Of a stretch of 64,000 nucleotides of DNA, positions 21,741 through 31,082 are shown piece after piece (positions within the stretch are counted from its first letter, which is position 1; every line of letters starts with the position of its first letter). The position numbers and the translations under genes were made by a program. Source of the stretch: Pseudomonas sp. 21 (lineage in GTDB: Bacteria; Pseudomonadota; Gammaproteobacteria; Pseudomonadales; Pseudomonadaceae); the NCBI RefSeq assembly GCF_000955805.1, contig NZ_JYOA01000003.1, forward strand, positions 702,944-766,943, given 5' to 3'. Under the pieces are notes generated by a model. The model did no database searches. It worked only from the letters and a program-made list of their open reading frames with translations, and was not told the origin of the DNA.

Positions 21741-23958
21741 TGTCCAGCCGCACAAGCTGCGCCGCCTGGTGGTGGTGGGGCTCGGCCTGATCGGCGGCTC
21801 CTTCGCCAAGGGCATCCGCGAAAAGGGCCTGTTCGAGGAAGTGGTCGGCGTCGACCGTGACCCGCAGACCCGCCGCCTGGCGGTGGAGCTGGGCGTGGTC
21901 GATCGCTGCGAGGAAAGCCTTGCCATCGGTTGCCGTGACGCCGACGTGATCCAGCTTGCCGTGCCGATTCTGGCGATGGAGAAGGTGCTCGGCGAACTTG
22001 CCACCTTCGACATCGGTAATGCCATCCTCACCGACGTGGGCAGCGCCAAGGGCAACGTGGTGCGTGCTGCGAAAGCGGTATTCGGCGGCATGCCGGCGCG
22101 CTTCGTCCCCGGCCATCCCATCGCCGGTTCCGAGCAGAGCGGGGTGGAGGCGGCCAACGCAAAACTGTTCCGCCGTCATAAAGTTATCCTCACTCCGTTG
22201 GATAATGCCGACGCGGACGCGATCCAGTGCGTCGAGAGCCTCTGGCGCGAGCTGGGCGCGGATGTCGAGCAGATGGCCGTCGAACACCACGACGAAGTCC
22301 TCGCCGCCACCAGCCACCTGCCGCACCTGCTGGCCTTCACGCTGGTCGACTCGCTGGCCAAACGCAGCGAGAATCTGGAAATCTTCCGCTACGCCGCTGG
22401 CGGCTTCCGCGACTTCACGCGGATTGCCGGCAGCGACCCGGTGATGTGGCACGACATCTTCCTCGCCAACCGCGAGGCGGTGCTGCGCATCCTCGACGTA
22501 TTCCGTGACGACCTCGACGACCTGCGCGAGGCCGTCGATCAAGGGGACGGGCAACAACTGATGGGCGTCTTCACCCGCGCCCGGGTTGCCCGCGAGCATT
22601 TCAGCAAAATCCTGGCCCGCCGGGCCTATGTGGACGCCATGCACAACAATGACCTGATTTTCCTGGCCCAGCCGGGTGGCCGCCTCTCCGGGCGCGTACG
22701 CGTACCGGGCGACAAGTCCATTTCCCACCGCTCGATCATGCTCGGCTCGCTGGCCGAAGGCACGACCGAGGTGCAAGGCTTCCTAGAGGGTGAAGACGCC
22801 CTCGCCACCATCCAGGCGTTTCGCGACATGGGCGTGGTCATCGAAGGTCCGCACCACGGTCGCGTGACCGTGCACGGTGTGGGCCTGCATGGCCTCAAGA
22901 CCCCGCCCGGTCCGATCTACCTGGGCAACTCCGGCACCTCCATGCGCCTGCTCAGCGGCCTGCTCGCCGCCCAGCCGTTCGACACCACCCTGACTGGCGA
23001 CGCGTCGCTGTCCAAGCGCCCGATGAACCGTGTCGCCAAGCCGCTGCGCGAGATGGGCGCGGTGATCGAGACCGGTCCCGAAGGCCGCCCGCCGCTGACT
23101 ATCCGCGGTGGCCAGAAACTCACCGGCATGCACTACGACATGCCGATGGCCAGCGCCCAGGTGAAGTCCTGTCTGCTGCTCGCCGGCCTCTACGCCGCCG
23201 GTGAAACCTCCACCACCGAGCCGGCCCCGACTCGCGACCACACCGAACGCATGCTGCGCGGCTTCGGCTACCCGGTCGACGTCGAAGGTGCCACCGCTCG
23301 CGTCGAGTCCGGCCACAAGCTGACCGCCACCTCGATCGAAGTCCCGGCCGACATTTCCTCCGCCGCCTTCTTCCTGGTCGCCGCGAGCATCGCCGAAGGT
23401 TCCGACCTGACCCTGGAACACGTCGGCATCAACCCGACCCGTACCGGCGTCATCGATATCCTCAAGCTCATGGGCGCCGACATCACCCTGGAAAACCAGC
23501 GTGAAGTGGGCGGCGAGCCGGTCGCCGACATTCGTGTGCGCTCGGCGCAGCTGAAAGGCATCGACATCCCTGAAGATCTGGTGCCGCTGGCCATCGACGA
23601 GTTCCCGGTGCTTTTCGTCGCCGCTGCCAACGCCGAAGGCCGCACCGTGCTGCGTGGCGCGGAAGAACTGCGGGTGAAGGAATCCGACCGTATCCAGGTC
23701 ATGGCCGATGGCCTGCTCGCCCTGGGCGTGAAATGCGAACCGACCCCGGACGGCATCATCATCGACGGCGGCAGCTACGGCGGCGGCGAAGTCTGGAGTC
23801 ACGGCGATCACCGTATCGCCATGTCCTTCAGCGTGGCCTCCCTGCGTGCGGGCGCGCCGATCCGCATCCACGACTGCGCCAACGTCGCGACTTCGTTCCC
23901 GAACTTCCTCGGGCTGGCGTCCGGCGCGGGCATCCGCGTCGCCGAGGAGAAGAACTGA
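21733..23958 (+). CDS. tyrA-aroA: Fused prephenate dehydrogenase / EPSP synthase
   Basis: Bifunctional enzyme, 741 residues. Residues 1 to about 295 are prephenate dehydrogenase, with the NAD loop [16 protein letters not shown], the helix VGSAKGNVV, and the substrate motif [14 protein letters not shown]. From about residue 310 it is 3-phosphoshikimate 1-carboxyvinyltransferase, with [36 protein letters not shown], and [10 protein letters not shown]. The synthase part has all four class II motifs: GDKS, RDHTE, SAQVK and NPTR. A GTG at 21733 with AAGGTG 8 nt upstream is the likely start; a TTG six bases earlier is possible. The gene overlaps hisC by 8 nt and cmk by one base. The fusion is normal for Pseudomonas. 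Confidence 0.96.
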   Translation: MPDVQPHKLRRLVVVGLGLIGGSFAKGIREKGLFEEVVGVDRDPQTRRLAVELGVVDRCEESLAIGCRDADVIQLAVPILAMEKVLGELATFDIGNAILTDVGSAKGNVVRAAKAVFGGMPARFVPGHPIAGSEQSGVEAANAKLFRRHKVILTPLDNADADAIQCVESLWRELGADVEQMAVEHHDEVLAATSHLPHLLAFTLVDSLAKRSENLEIFRYAAGGFRDFTRIAGSDPVMWHDIFLANREAVLRILDVFRDDLDDLREAVDQGDGQQLMGVFTRARVAREHFSKILARRAYVDAMHNNDLIFLAQPGGRLSGRVRVPGDKSISHRSIMLGSLAEGTTEVQGFLEGEDALATIQAFRDMGVVIEGPHHGRVTVHGVGLHGLKTPPGPIYLGNSGTSMRLLSGLLAAQPFDTTLTGDASLSKRPMNRVAKPLREMGAVIETGPEGRPPLTIRGGQKLTGMHYDMPMASAQVKSCLLLAGLYAAGETSTTEPAPTRDHTERMLRGFGYPVDVEGATARVESGHKLTATSIEVPADISSAAFFLVAASIAEGSDLTLEHVGINPTRTGVIDILKLMGADITLENQREVGGEPVADIRVRSAQLKGIDIPEDLVPLAIDEFPVLFVAAANAEGRTVLRGAEELRVKESDRIQVMADGLLALGVKCEPTPDGIIIDGGSYGGGEVWSHGDHRIAMSFSVASLRAGAPIRIHDCANVATSFPNFLGLASGAGIRVAEEKN

Positions 23959-24647
23959 TGAACGGTGAATGGCCGGTCCTCGCCATCGACGGCCCCAGCG
24001 GCTCGGGCAAGGGCACCGTCGCCGGTCTGCTGGCGAAGCGTCTGGGCTGGAATCTGCTGGACTCCGGCGCGCTGTATCGCCTGCTGGCGTTTGCCGCCGG
24101 TAACCACGGCATCGACCTGACCAACGAGGAAGCCCTCAAGGTACTGGCCGCGCACCTGGACGTGCAGTTCACCCATGCCAGGGGCGGACAGGGCCAGCAC
24201 ATCATCCTCGAAGGCGAAGATGTCACCGATACCATCCGTACGGAGCAGGTCGGCGCTGGTGCCTCGCAAGTCGCTGCGCTGCCGGCGGTACGCGATGCAC
24301 TGCTGCAACGCCAGCGCGCCTTCCTCGAAGCGCCGGGCCTGGTGGCCGATGGCCGTGACATGGGCACCGTGGTCTTCCCCAGCGCCCCGCTGAAAATCTT
24401 CCTCACCGCGTCGGCAGAAGAGCGCGCCCGTCGCCGCTACCTGCAGTTGAAGGGCAAGGGTATCGACAGCGACCAGGCGCAACTGGCCGAAGAAATCAGC
24501 GCCCGCGACGAGCGCGACAGCCAGCGCGCCGTCGCTCCGCTCAAACCCGCCGAAGGCGCCATCCTGGTGGACTCCACCTCGATGAGCATCGAGGAGGTGG
24601 TGGACAGCATCCTCGCCGAGGTTTCGCGCCTGGGATTGGCCGATTAG
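23958..24647 (+). CDS. cmk: Cytidylate kinase
   Basis: Phosphorylates CMP and dCMP; 229 residues. The P-loop is [11 protein letters not shown] at residues 10-20, followed by [14 protein letters not shown], the CMP-binding [14 protein letters not shown], and the lid region [16 protein letters not shown]. The ATG overlaps the tyrA-aroA stop (ATGA). In most Pseudomonas genomes rpsA follows immediately; here about 1450 nt and an oppositely oriented gene intervene. Confidence 0.97.
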   Translation: MNGEWPVLAIDGPSGSGKGTVAGLLAKRLGWNLLDSGALYRLLAFAAGNHGIDLTNEEALKVLAAHLDVQFTHARGGQGQHIILEGEDVTDTIRTEQVGAGASQVAALPAVRDALLQRQRAFLEAPGLVADGRDMGTVVFPSAPLKIFLTASAEERARRRYLQLKGKGIDSDQAQLAEEISARDERDSQRAVAPLKPAEGAILVDSTSMSIEEVVDSILAEVSRLGLAD

Positions 24648-24756
24648 CTGCCGCTACGAACAGAGAGCGGTCGGCTCCATCCCGATTGTGCTTGTTCCGG
24701 GCGAAGAGCGGCACATTAGGTTGTTGCGCGCCCTGAGCCCAAGGCCAGATCGGTGA

Positions 24757-24784
24757 GGAGGCAGGTTCTGCAGCACCTGCCTCC
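24757..24784 (+). terminator. Hairpin downstream of cmk
   Basis: A perfect 10-bp stem (24757-24766 with 24775-24784) and an 8-nt loop, about 110 nt after the cmk stop. It lacks a clear T run, so it may be a processing or partial termination signal. It also lies downstream of the Ig-like gene that ends at 24847 on the other strand. Confidence 0.45.
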
Positions 24785-24846
24785 ATGTCATTGCTTTGCT
24801 GTCTGGGGCGTGCGCCGATAATAACGCCGCTCCTTTTGAGCGGGCG

Positions 24847-25407
24847 TTACGGCATGACGGTTACGTCGGCGGACTTGGTCACCGAGCCGCCGGGCCCCAT
24901 GCAGGTGATCTGGTAGGTGTTGGAGCTATAGATCGGCTCGGTTACCCACGCGCCGCTGGTGGCGAGGGGGGTGCCGGTTTTGCTTTGACAGCCGGAAGTG
25001 TTTTCCGAGGTCCAGTAGCGGGTCACCTTTTCACCTGCCTTGATCTGTAGCGGGTTCACCGAGAAGGTCATGGTCGGCGGTTTCGGCTTTACGGTGACGT
25101 CTACATACTTGGTGACGCTGCTGGTTCCGCCATAACAGATGACGGTGAACCGTTTGCTCTGTGCCAGAGGCTTGCTGTTCCAGTTGCCATTGGAGGGCTG
25201 CGTTCCGGACTCTGCACCGTTGATTTGGCAGAACTCGGTATTGGTCGAGCCCCAGTTGATGCTGGCAGATTCGCCTTCGTTGATGACCGAGGGGTTGGCG
25301 GTCACAATCAGCTCCTGTGCTGGTGCAGCGGAGGCGCTGGCAGCCACTAGCAGTACGCCCATACCGCCGATGAATTTTGCCTGGTAGTGCTTGATTGAAT
25401 GCTTCAT
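24847..25407 (-). CDS. Secreted protein with two Ig-like repeats
   Basis: A 186-residue exported protein of unknown role. Residues 1-27 form a signal peptide (MKHSIKHYQAKFIGGMGVLL, then VAASASA). The mature part is two repeats of about 75 residues, beginning ELIVTANPSVINEGESASINW and PTMTFSVNPLQIKAGEKVTRYW. Each contains two cysteines placed to form a disulfide and ends with a [CY]xGxGGSVTK-x-[VA]DVTV-like strand. This is the pattern of bacterial Ig-like domains seen in cell-surface and secreted hydrolases, here with no enzyme domain. GGAGAA lies 5 nt before the ATG. The gene is opposite in strand to its neighbours, interrupts cmk-rpsA, and is visibly less GC-rich, which suggests acquisition. 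Confidence 0.75.
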   Translation of the reverse strand: MKHSIKHYQAKFIGGMGVLLVAASASAAPAQELIVTANPSVINEGESASINWGSTNTEFCQINGAESGTQPSNGNWNSKPLAQSKRFTVICYGGTSSVTKYVDVTVKPKPPTMTFSVNPLQIKAGEKVTRYWTSENTSGCQSKTGTPLATSGAWVTEPIYSSNTYQITCMGPGGSVTKSADVTVMP

Positions 25408-25539
25408 AGAGTTTCTCCAAGTGGAAAGTGGCGAGAGATTTCGCCTGTTTGAAAGGCCCTTGTGGGGCCTCTTCGGTAGCGGGCCTTGGTGAGGCCAAGG
25501 TCCGTAAAGGGGAGGCACGGCCCTATTTCGCGGCCACAA

Positions 25540-25566
25540 AAAAGCCCGGCGTGGGGCCGGGCTTTT
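25540..25566 (-). terminator. Bidirectional hairpin upstream of the Ig-like gene
   Basis: An 11-bp perfect stem (25540-25550 with 25556-25566) ending in T4 on the plus strand and, by symmetry, on the minus strand. It lies 133 nt upstream of the Ig-like start and about 300 nt upstream of the rpsA promoter. It therefore insulates the insert from rpsA rather than ending an identified gene. Confidence 0.7.
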
Positions 25567-25868
25567 CTGAGGGGCGTCAGTGGCTTGCTGTGGACGCAAC
25601 GTTACAAGGATGGCTGCTTTGTACGCGTCGATTCCCGGAGCGGCAACGCCTTGCGGTCAATGCACGCTAATAGGTGCGCGCCGCACCGCCTTGACCTGGC
25701 TAGGCACCTAGATATCTGCCTGGAAAATCGACGCCGGAGCGGCGTTAGCCTGTGAGTCGTAAAGTGGCTGACAGGCGGTCCCTCCCTCGTCACGACACTG
25801 AGCGAAAATACGCAATCAAGGCTGGGATTCGTATTCATACGGACGGTGGTGGCGGCCAGGCCCGTGGA

Positions 25869-25897
25869 TTGACGCGGGCTGCATCCATTGCTACCAT
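25869..25897 (+). promoter_or_regulatory. Probable rpsA promoter
   Basis: TTGACG (25869-25874) and TACCAT (25892-25897) are separated by exactly 17 bp, a good sigma-70 match. A start near 25904 would give a leader of about 200 nt. The rest of 25408-25868 shows no gene I can support. Confidence 0.6.
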
Positions 25898-25994
25898 TCC
25901 AGACCTTATATCGGGAGGGTTTCGCCCATATCGAGCGAAACGTTCCCTTAAAATCTGAATGTGGAGCATCCGTTTCGGCGGGTGCAACAGGGGG

Positions 25995-26034
25995 CCGGCG
26001 GGATACCAGTCTTGATCCCGCTGGCTTCTTTTTC
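25995..26034 (+). promoter_or_regulatory. Terminator-like hairpin in the rpsA leader
   Basis: A stem of 10 bp with one G-U pair (25995-26004 with 26015-26024) is followed by a T-rich tract, 26025-26034. It ends 66 nt before the rpsA start codon. It lies inside the predicted leader, so it could attenuate transcription, or be part of the structured site through which S1 represses its own translation. Confidence 0.5.
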
Positions 26035-26100
26035 ATCACTTGACCGTGTCTGCTGGTGGCGCGGAATCGGGCTTACAAGCCTTTGACTACAGGTATAGAC

Positions 26101-27783
26101 ATGAGCGAAAGCTTCGCAGAACTCTTTGAAGAAAGTCTGAAATCCCTCGACATGCAGCCGGGTGCAATCATCACCGGCATCGTGGTCGACATCGATGGTG
26201 ACTGGGTCACCGTCCATGCCGGTCTGAAATCCGAGGGCGTCATCCCGGTCGAGCAGTTCTACAACGAACAGGGCGAGCTGACCATCAATGTGGGTGACGA
26301 AGTCCACGTTGCGCTGGACGCGGTAGAAGATGGCTTTGGTGAAACCAAGCTGTCCCGCGAAAAAGCCAAGCGTGCCGAGAGCTGGATCGTTCTGGAAGCT
26401 GCTTTCTCTGCCGACGAAGTGGTCAAAGGCGTCATCAACGGCAAGGTCAAGGGTGGCTTCACCGTCGACGTCAACGGCATCCGCGCGTTCCTGCCGGGTT
26501 CGCTGGTCGACGTGCGTCCGGTGCGTGACACCACTCACCTGGAAGGCAAAGAGCTCGAGTTCAAGGTCATCAAGCTGGACCAGAAGCGCAACAACGTTGT
26601 CGTTTCCCGTCGCAGCGTCCTGGAAGCCGAAAACAGCGCCGAGCGCGAAGCTCTGCTGGAATCGCTGCAGGAAGGCCAGCAGGTCAAAGGTATCGTCAAG
26701 AACCTCACCGACTACGGTGCGTTCGTTGACCTGGGTGGCGTCGATGGTCTGCTGCACATCACCGACATGGCCTGGAAGCGTATCAAGCATCCGTCGGAAA
26801 TCGTCAACGTTGGCGACGAGATCGATGTCAAGGTTCTGAAGTTCGACCGCGAGCGCAACCGCGTATCCCTGGGCCTGAAGCAACTGGGCGAAGACCCATG
26901 GGTTGCCATCAAAGCCCGTTACCCGGAAGGCACCCGCGTTACCGCGCGCGTCACCAACCTCACCGACTACGGCTGCTTCGCCGAGCTGGAAGAGGGCGTG
27001 GAAGGCCTGGTACACGTCTCCGAAATGGACTGGACCAACAAGAACATCCACCCGTCGAAAGTCGTTCAGGTTGGCGACGAAGTGGAAGTTCAGGTTCTGG
27101 ACATCGACGAAGAGCGTCGTCGTATCTCCCTGGGCATCAAGCAGTGCAAGTCCAACCCGTGGGAAGACTTCTCTGGCCGCTTCAACAAGGGCGACAAGAT
27201 CTCCGGCACCATCAAGTCGATCACCGATTTCGGTATCTTCATCGGCCTGGAAGGCGGCATCGACGGTCTGGTTCACCTGTCCGACATCTCCTGGAACGAA
27301 GTTGGCGAAGAAGCCGTTCGCCGCTTCAAGAAGGGCGACGAGCTGGAAACCGTCATCCTCTCCGTTGATCCGGAGCGCGAGCGCATCTCCCTGGGCATCA
27401 AGCAGCTGGAAGACGATCCGTTCTCCAACTACGCCTCGCTCAACGAGAAAGGCACCATCGTTCGCGGCACCGTGAAAGAAGTCGACGCCAAAGGCGCTGT
27501 CATCAGCCTGGGCGGCGAAATCGAAGGCGTTCTGAAAGCCTCCGAAATCAGCCGTGACCGCGTTGAAGACGCTCGCAACGTTCTGAAAGAAGGCGAAGAA
27601 GTCGAAGCCAAGATCATCAGCATCGACCGTAAGAGCCGCGTCATCTCCCTCTCCATCAAGTCGAAAGACGTTGATGACGAGAAAGATGCAATGAAAGAAC
27701 TGCGTCACAAGCAAGACGTAGAAGCCACTGGTCCGACCACCATCGGTGATCTGATCCGTGCTCAGATGGAGAACCAGGGCTAA
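26101..27783 (+). CDS. rpsA: 30S ribosomal protein S1
   Basis: The mRNA-binding ribosomal protein S1, 560 residues, with six S1 (OB-fold) domains. The last four are clearly repeated, for example [51 protein letters not shown] and [26 protein letters not shown]. The ATG at 26101 gives [16 protein letters not shown], the conserved start, with AGGT 8 nt upstream. Codon use is strongly biased, as expected for a highly expressed gene. The adjacent cmk is displaced by an insert upstream, and ihfB, which I recall follows rpsA in P. aeruginosa, is not present downstream. Confidence 0.99.
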   Translation: MSESFAELFEESLKSLDMQPGAIITGIVVDIDGDWVTVHAGLKSEGVIPVEQFYNEQGELTINVGDEVHVALDAVEDGFGETKLSREKAKRAESWIVLEAAFSADEVVKGVINGKVKGGFTVDVNGIRAFLPGSLVDVRPVRDTTHLEGKELEFKVIKLDQKRNNVVVSRRSVLEAENSAEREALLESLQEGQQVKGIVKNLTDYGAFVDLGGVDGLLHITDMAWKRIKHPSEIVNVGDEIDVKVLKFDRERNRVSLGLKQLGEDPWVAIKARYPEGTRVTARVTNLTDYGCFAELEEGVEGLVHVSEMDWTNKNIHPSKVVQVGDEVEVQVLDIDEERRRISLGIKQCKSNPWEDFSGRFNKGDKISGTIKSITDFGIFIGLEGGIDGLVHLSDISWNEVGEEAVRRFKKGDELETVILSVDPERERISLGIKQLEDDPFSNYASLNEKGTIVRGTVKEVDAKGAVISLGGEIEGVLKASEISRDRVEDARNVLKEGEEVEAKIISIDRKSRVISLSIKSKDVDDEKDAMKELRHKQDVEATGPTTIGDLIRAQMENQG

Positions 27784-27804
27784 TCCCTGATTCACCATCC
27801 AAGG

Positions 27805-27830
27805 AAAAGGGCGACTTCGGTCGCCCTTTT
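27805..27830 (+). terminator. Rho-independent terminator of rpsA
   Basis: An 11-bp stem (27805-27815 with 27820-27830) closed by a TTCG tetraloop and ending in a T run, 21 nt after the stop. Confidence 0.93.
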
Positions 27831-27923
27831 TCGTTTCTGCCTTATGCAGGGCGCGGGCGCGCAGCGCTTTTCCCACGCTGAGACTGACGCTATGTTGCCT
27901 GCCCCGTTCCGGTCGCCTTTTCC

Positions 27924-28793
27924 ATGCCTTACCTGCTTTTTGTTACCGTCCTCTGGGCGTTCTCCTTCAGCCTGATCGGCGAATACCTCGCCGGGCAGGT
28001 CGACAGCTATTTCGCCGTACTGACCCGCGTGGTGCTGGCTGGCCTGGTGTTCCTGCCGCTGACCCGCTGGCGCGGCGTCGAGCCGCGCTTCATCGCTGGC
28101 GTGATGCTGGCGGGCGCGCTGCAGTTCGGCATTACCTACGTCTGTCTCTACCAGAGCTTCCGCGTGCTGACGGTGCCGGAAGTGCTGCTGTTCACCGTGC
28201 TGACGCCGCTGCACGTGGCGCTGATCGATGATGCGCTGAACCGCCGCTTCAACGCCTGGGCGCTGCTGGCTGCCGCCGTCGCGGTGCTGGGCGCCGGGAT
28301 CATTCGTTACGACGGCGTCAGCGGCGACTACATCCAGGGCTTCCTGTTGCTGCAACTGGCCAACGCGACCTTCGCGGCGGGGCAGGTGTTCTACAAGCAC
28401 CTGGTGCAGCGCTATCCCTCGGGTATCCCGCAATACCGCCGCTTCGGCTACTTCTTCGTCGGCGCGCTGCTGATTGCACTGCCGGGCTGGCTGCTGTTCG
28501 GCAATCCGCAGAAGTTGCCAACCACCGACCTGCAGTGGGGCGTGCTGGTGTGGATGGGCCTGCTGGCCACCGCGCTGGGACAGTTCTGGTGGAACAAGGG
28601 GGGCACGATGGTGGATGCCGGCACCCTGGCGGTGATGAACAACCTGCACGTACCGGTGGGCCTGCTGATCAACCTGTTGATCTGGAACGAGGCCGCCGAC
28701 CTGCCGCGCCTGGCGCTGGGTGGTGTGGTGATCGTCGCGTCGTTGGGCGTCAACCGTTTCGGTCTGCGTCGTCAGAGGGAGCGCTTCGCATGA
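27924..28793 (+). CDS. EamA/DMT-family transporter
   Basis: A 289-residue inner membrane permease of the drug/metabolite transporter superfamily with about ten helices in two EamA halves. The first half includes FSFSLIGEYLAGQVDSYF and VLTVPEVLLFTVLTPLHVAL; the second includes LLATALGQFWWNKGGTMVDAGTLAVMNNLHVPVGLLINLL. The substrate cannot be told; relatives are annotated as carboxylate/amino acid/amine exporters. Its stop overlaps the rarD ATG, so the two permeases are made from one message. I saw no strong ribosome-binding site before the start at 27924. Confidence 0.85.
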   Translation: MPYLLFVTVLWAFSFSLIGEYLAGQVDSYFAVLTRVVLAGLVFLPLTRWRGVEPRFIAGVMLAGALQFGITYVCLYQSFRVLTVPEVLLFTVLTPLHVALIDDALNRRFNAWALLAAAVAVLGAGIIRYDGVSGDYIQGFLLLQLANATFAAGQVFYKHLVQRYPSGIPQYRRFGYFFVGALLIALPGWLLFGNPQKLPTTDLQWGVLVWMGLLATALGQFWWNKGGTMVDAGTLAVMNNLHVPVGLLINLLIWNEAADLPRLALGGVVIVASLGVNRFGLRRQRERFA

Positions 28794-29686
28794 ATATCTC
28801 CGGACGTGGTGTAGCGCTGTCCCTTGCGTCTTCCGTGCTGTTCGTGACCCTACCGGGTTACATCCATTCGCTGGAACCGCTGAGCAGCATCCAGGTGATT
28901 GCACACCGGGTGGTCTGGTCGATTCCCATGGTCCTGCTGCTGGTGCTGTTCACCCGCCAGGGCGGCGTACTGCGCGATGCGGGGCGGCGCCTGCTGCGCG
29001 AGCCGTGGTTGCTGGCGTGCTTCCCGCTGACGGCGGCGATGATGCTGATCCAGTGGGGCGTGTTCATCTGGGCGCCGATGGTCGGTCGCACGCTGGAGCT
29101 GTCGCTGGGCTACTTCCTGCTGCCGCTGACCATGGTGCTCTGCGGCCGGGTGTTCTACGGCGAGCGCCTGACCACGCTGCAGGGTATCGCCGTGGCCTTT
29201 GCGCTGGCCGGCGTGCTGCACGAGTTGTGGCTGACCCGCGCGTTCTCCTGGTTCACCCTGATCACTGCGCTGGGCTATCCGCCGTACTTCATGCTGCGCC
29301 GCAAGATGGCGGTGGATTCACTGTCGGGCTTCGTCTTCGAGATGATCGTGTTGCTGCCGTTCGCCCTGGCGACCCTGTGGCTGACCGATAGCGGCAAGGT
29401 GCTGGAGGAGGTGCCGCGCCTGTGGGCGCTGCTGCCGCTGCTGGGCCTGATCAGTGCGCTGGCGTTCGGTGCGATGATGGCCGCCAGCCGGCTGCTGCCC
29501 ATGGGGCTGTTCGGGATTCTGAGCTACGTCGAGCCGGTGCTGCTGTTCGCCATCGCCGTGCTGTTCCTGGGCGAGGCTTTCAACCCGGCGCAGATCTGGA
29601 CCTACGGGCCGATCTGGATTGCCGTGCTGCTGACCGGTTGGGATAGCGCGCGACTGCTGCGCCGACAGGCGCGTCGCGGCTTGTAA
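28790..29686 (+). CDS. rarD: RarD-type EamA transporter
   Basis: A 298-residue permease of the RarD subfamily of DMT transporters, with about ten helices. The start MNISGRGVALSLASSVLFVTLPGYIHSLEPLSSIQVIAHRVVWSIPMVL carries the subfamily pattern (a helix followed by H-R-x-x-W-S). It ends LLTGWDSARLLRRQ. The ATG at 28790 overlaps the upstream EamA stop by four bases, and AGAGGGAG precedes it. E. coli RarD is linked to chloramphenicol sensitivity, but the substrate is unknown. The longer frame opening at 28535 overlaps the upstream gene and was rejected. Confidence 0.85.
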   Translation: MNISGRGVALSLASSVLFVTLPGYIHSLEPLSSIQVIAHRVVWSIPMVLLLVLFTRQGGVLRDAGRRLLREPWLLACFPLTAAMMLIQWGVFIWAPMVGRTLELSLGYFLLPLTMVLCGRVFYGERLTTLQGIAVAFALAGVLHELWLTRAFSWFTLITALGYPPYFMLRRKMAVDSLSGFVFEMIVLLPFALATLWLTDSGKVLEEVPRLWALLPLLGLISALAFGAMMAASRLLPMGLFGILSYVEPVLLFAIAVLFLGEAFNPAQIWTYGPIWIAVLLTGWDSARLLRRQARRGL

Positions 29687-29697
29687 GTAAGGAGCAT

Positions 29698-29722
29698 GCG
29701 CTCTCCCGGAGGGGGAGAGCGC
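29698..29722. terminator. Bidirectional hairpin between rarD and the NlpC/P60 gene
   Basis: A 10-bp perfect stem (29698-29707 with 29713-29722), 5-nt loop, 11 nt after the rarD stop and 6 nt beyond the converging peptidase stop. It lacks a T run on either strand. Confidence 0.6.
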
Positions 29723-29728
29723 TCGGCG

Positions 29729-30334
29729 TCAGTCGAAGCGACCGCCGACGTCAGCCTTGGCCAGGGTTTCCGGCAGGATGCGGCGGGCGGCGGTGTAATG
29801 CTTCTTCCAGTAGTCGCCCCCCAGGTCGGAGACGCGGACCTTCTGGCCGCGGCGCGGCGCGTGGACGAACTGGTTGTCGCCGACGTAGATGCCCACGTGG
29901 TCGACATTGCGGCGGTTGTGGATGCGGAAGAACACCAGGTCGCCGGGCTGCAGGTCACCACGCGCCACTTTCGAGTTGCCGCGCATGCTGAACATCTGCT
30001 GCGCGGTGCGGGGCAGGTCGACTTCGTCGACGTTCTGGAACACGTAGTTCACCAGGCCGCTGCAATCGAAGCCGCGCTTGGGCGAAGTGCCGCCCCAGCG
30101 GTACGGCGTACCGATCATGCTGTAGGCACGCAGGGTAACCTGGTGCGCCTCGCTCTTGGTCTGCTTGACCGGCTTGGCGTTGAAGGTCAGCAGGGCGCTG
30201 CCCTGGATCGGGACACGGAGATCAACCGGGGCGGGTTGATAGGTGCGCGTGATCTTGGAGGAGGCGGTTGCCTCAGTGGCGGCTAAAAAAGTCGCCAAGC
30301 CTATGGAAAGGCATGTCAAAAGGGTACTTCGCAT
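29729..30334 (-). CDS. NlpC/P60 (C40) cell-wall peptidase
   Basis: A 201-residue exported cysteine peptidase of the NlpC/P60 family, predicted to cut peptidoglycan stem or cross-link peptides in the periplasm. An N-terminal signal peptide (MRSTLLTCLSIGLATFLAATEATA) is present; the Cys in it does not sit in a convincing lipobox. The catalytic triad is visible: Cys in RGFDCSGLVNYVF, His in VDHVGIYVGDNQ, and a third His in FVHAPRRGQKVR. The TPYRWGGTSPKRGFDCSGL entry is diagnostic. The upstream 343 nt (30335-30677) contain no supported gene. Confidence 0.9.
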   Translation of the reverse strand: MRSTLLTCLSIGLATFLAATEATASSKITRTYQPAPVDLRVPIQGSALLTFNAKPVKQTKSEAHQVTLRAYSMIGTPYRWGGTSPKRGFDCSGLVNYVFQNVDEVDLPRTAQQMFSMRGNSKVARGDLQPGDLVFFRIHNRRNVDHVGIYVGDNQFVHAPRRGQKVRVSDLGGDYWKKHYTAARRILPETLAKADVGGRFD

Positions 30335-30677
30335 TCGGCATGTCTTCTTGCTGGTTGATATCGCCCAGACTCCGCTGGATCGCCATTGTTGTCGGCGTGG
30401 TTTCCTTTGGTCCGCTCAAAAATTCCACGCATTCTGAACGACTTTTCATGACAGTTCGTACCGTCTGTCGATTCTGACTTTTCCCTTGTGACTTGTAGGA
30501 CGCCGCGTGACATGTGTTCAGACGCATCAGTCACGGCCTGACCTTATAGCCGGAAGCCCTATAAAACGGGGCTTTCGGCAGGGCGGCAGAAAACTGACGG
30601 GATGCTAGCCAGAAGCCAGTTCCTTAAGGCTGCTTAAGGAAAAACCCGACGAAATGCAGGTATTTGAGCTGGGCGAA
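30335..30677. other. Gene-free stretch with two palindromes
   Basis: No coding sequence is supported here. An 11-bp stem with one mismatch lies at 30549-30559/30569-30579, without a T run. A perfect 8-bp palindrome TCCTTAAG/CTTAAGGA with a 4-nt loop lies at 30621-30640, followed on the plus strand by A5. It should contain the promoter for the NlpC/P60 gene. The short open frames crossing it have no recognisable features. Confidence 0.5.
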
Positions 30678-31082
30678 TCAGCCCAGATGGGCAAGCAGTG
30701 CGGGAAGAACCTGCTCGCTCAGCAGCGGGGCGAGGTTGTGCGGGTAGTCGCCGGCGGGGTCCAGCCAGGCGAGCTCTTCCAGTTCGGCGGCGGGCTGTAC
30801 GGCGTGGGGCAGGGCGGCGACGTAGACCTGCGCGTCCACGCGCATGTCCGGTTCGTTGGCGGCGTTGGCCTGGAAGTGGCCGAGCGGGGTCAGCGCGGAG
30901 GTCGCCAGGTGCAGGTCGAGCTCTTCGCCCAGTTCGCGCAGCAGGGCCTGGACCGATGTCTCGCCGGGCTCGTGCTTGCCGCCGGGCAGCATGAAGGCGC
31001 GGGTGCCACGCTTTCGTACCAGCAGCAGGCGTCCAGCTTCATCCAGCAGGCAGGCGGCGGCGATACGAATGGTGGTGGTCAT
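30678..31082 (-). CDS. Nudix hydrolase, MutT-like
   Basis: A 134-residue Nudix protein. The start MTTTIRIAAACLLDEAGRLLLVRKRGT is followed by the Nudix box GGKHEPGETSVQALLRELGEELDL (about residues 34-57), which fully matches G-x5-E-x7-RE-x2-EE. The rest includes VDAQVYVAALPHAVQPAAEL. The substrate is not evident. Its ATG overlaps the stop of the upstream reductase-like gene (ATGA), so the two proteins are made together. Confidence 0.9.
   Translation of the reverse strand: MTTTIRIAAACLLDEAGRLLLVRKRGTRAFMLPGGKHEPGETSVQALLRELGEELDLHLATSALTPLGHFQANAANEPDMRVDAQVYVAALPHAVQPAAELEELAWLDPAGDYPHNLAPLLSEQVLPALLAHLG

Noticed and set aside
25602-26039. A 145-codon minus-strand frame upstream of rpsA
   Set aside because: No recognisable domain or ribosome-binding site; it overlaps the probable rpsA promoter and leader hairpin.
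30273-30527. An 84-codon minus-strand frame before the NlpC/P60 gene
   Set aside because: No signal, domain or ribosome-binding site; it overlaps the true peptidase start.
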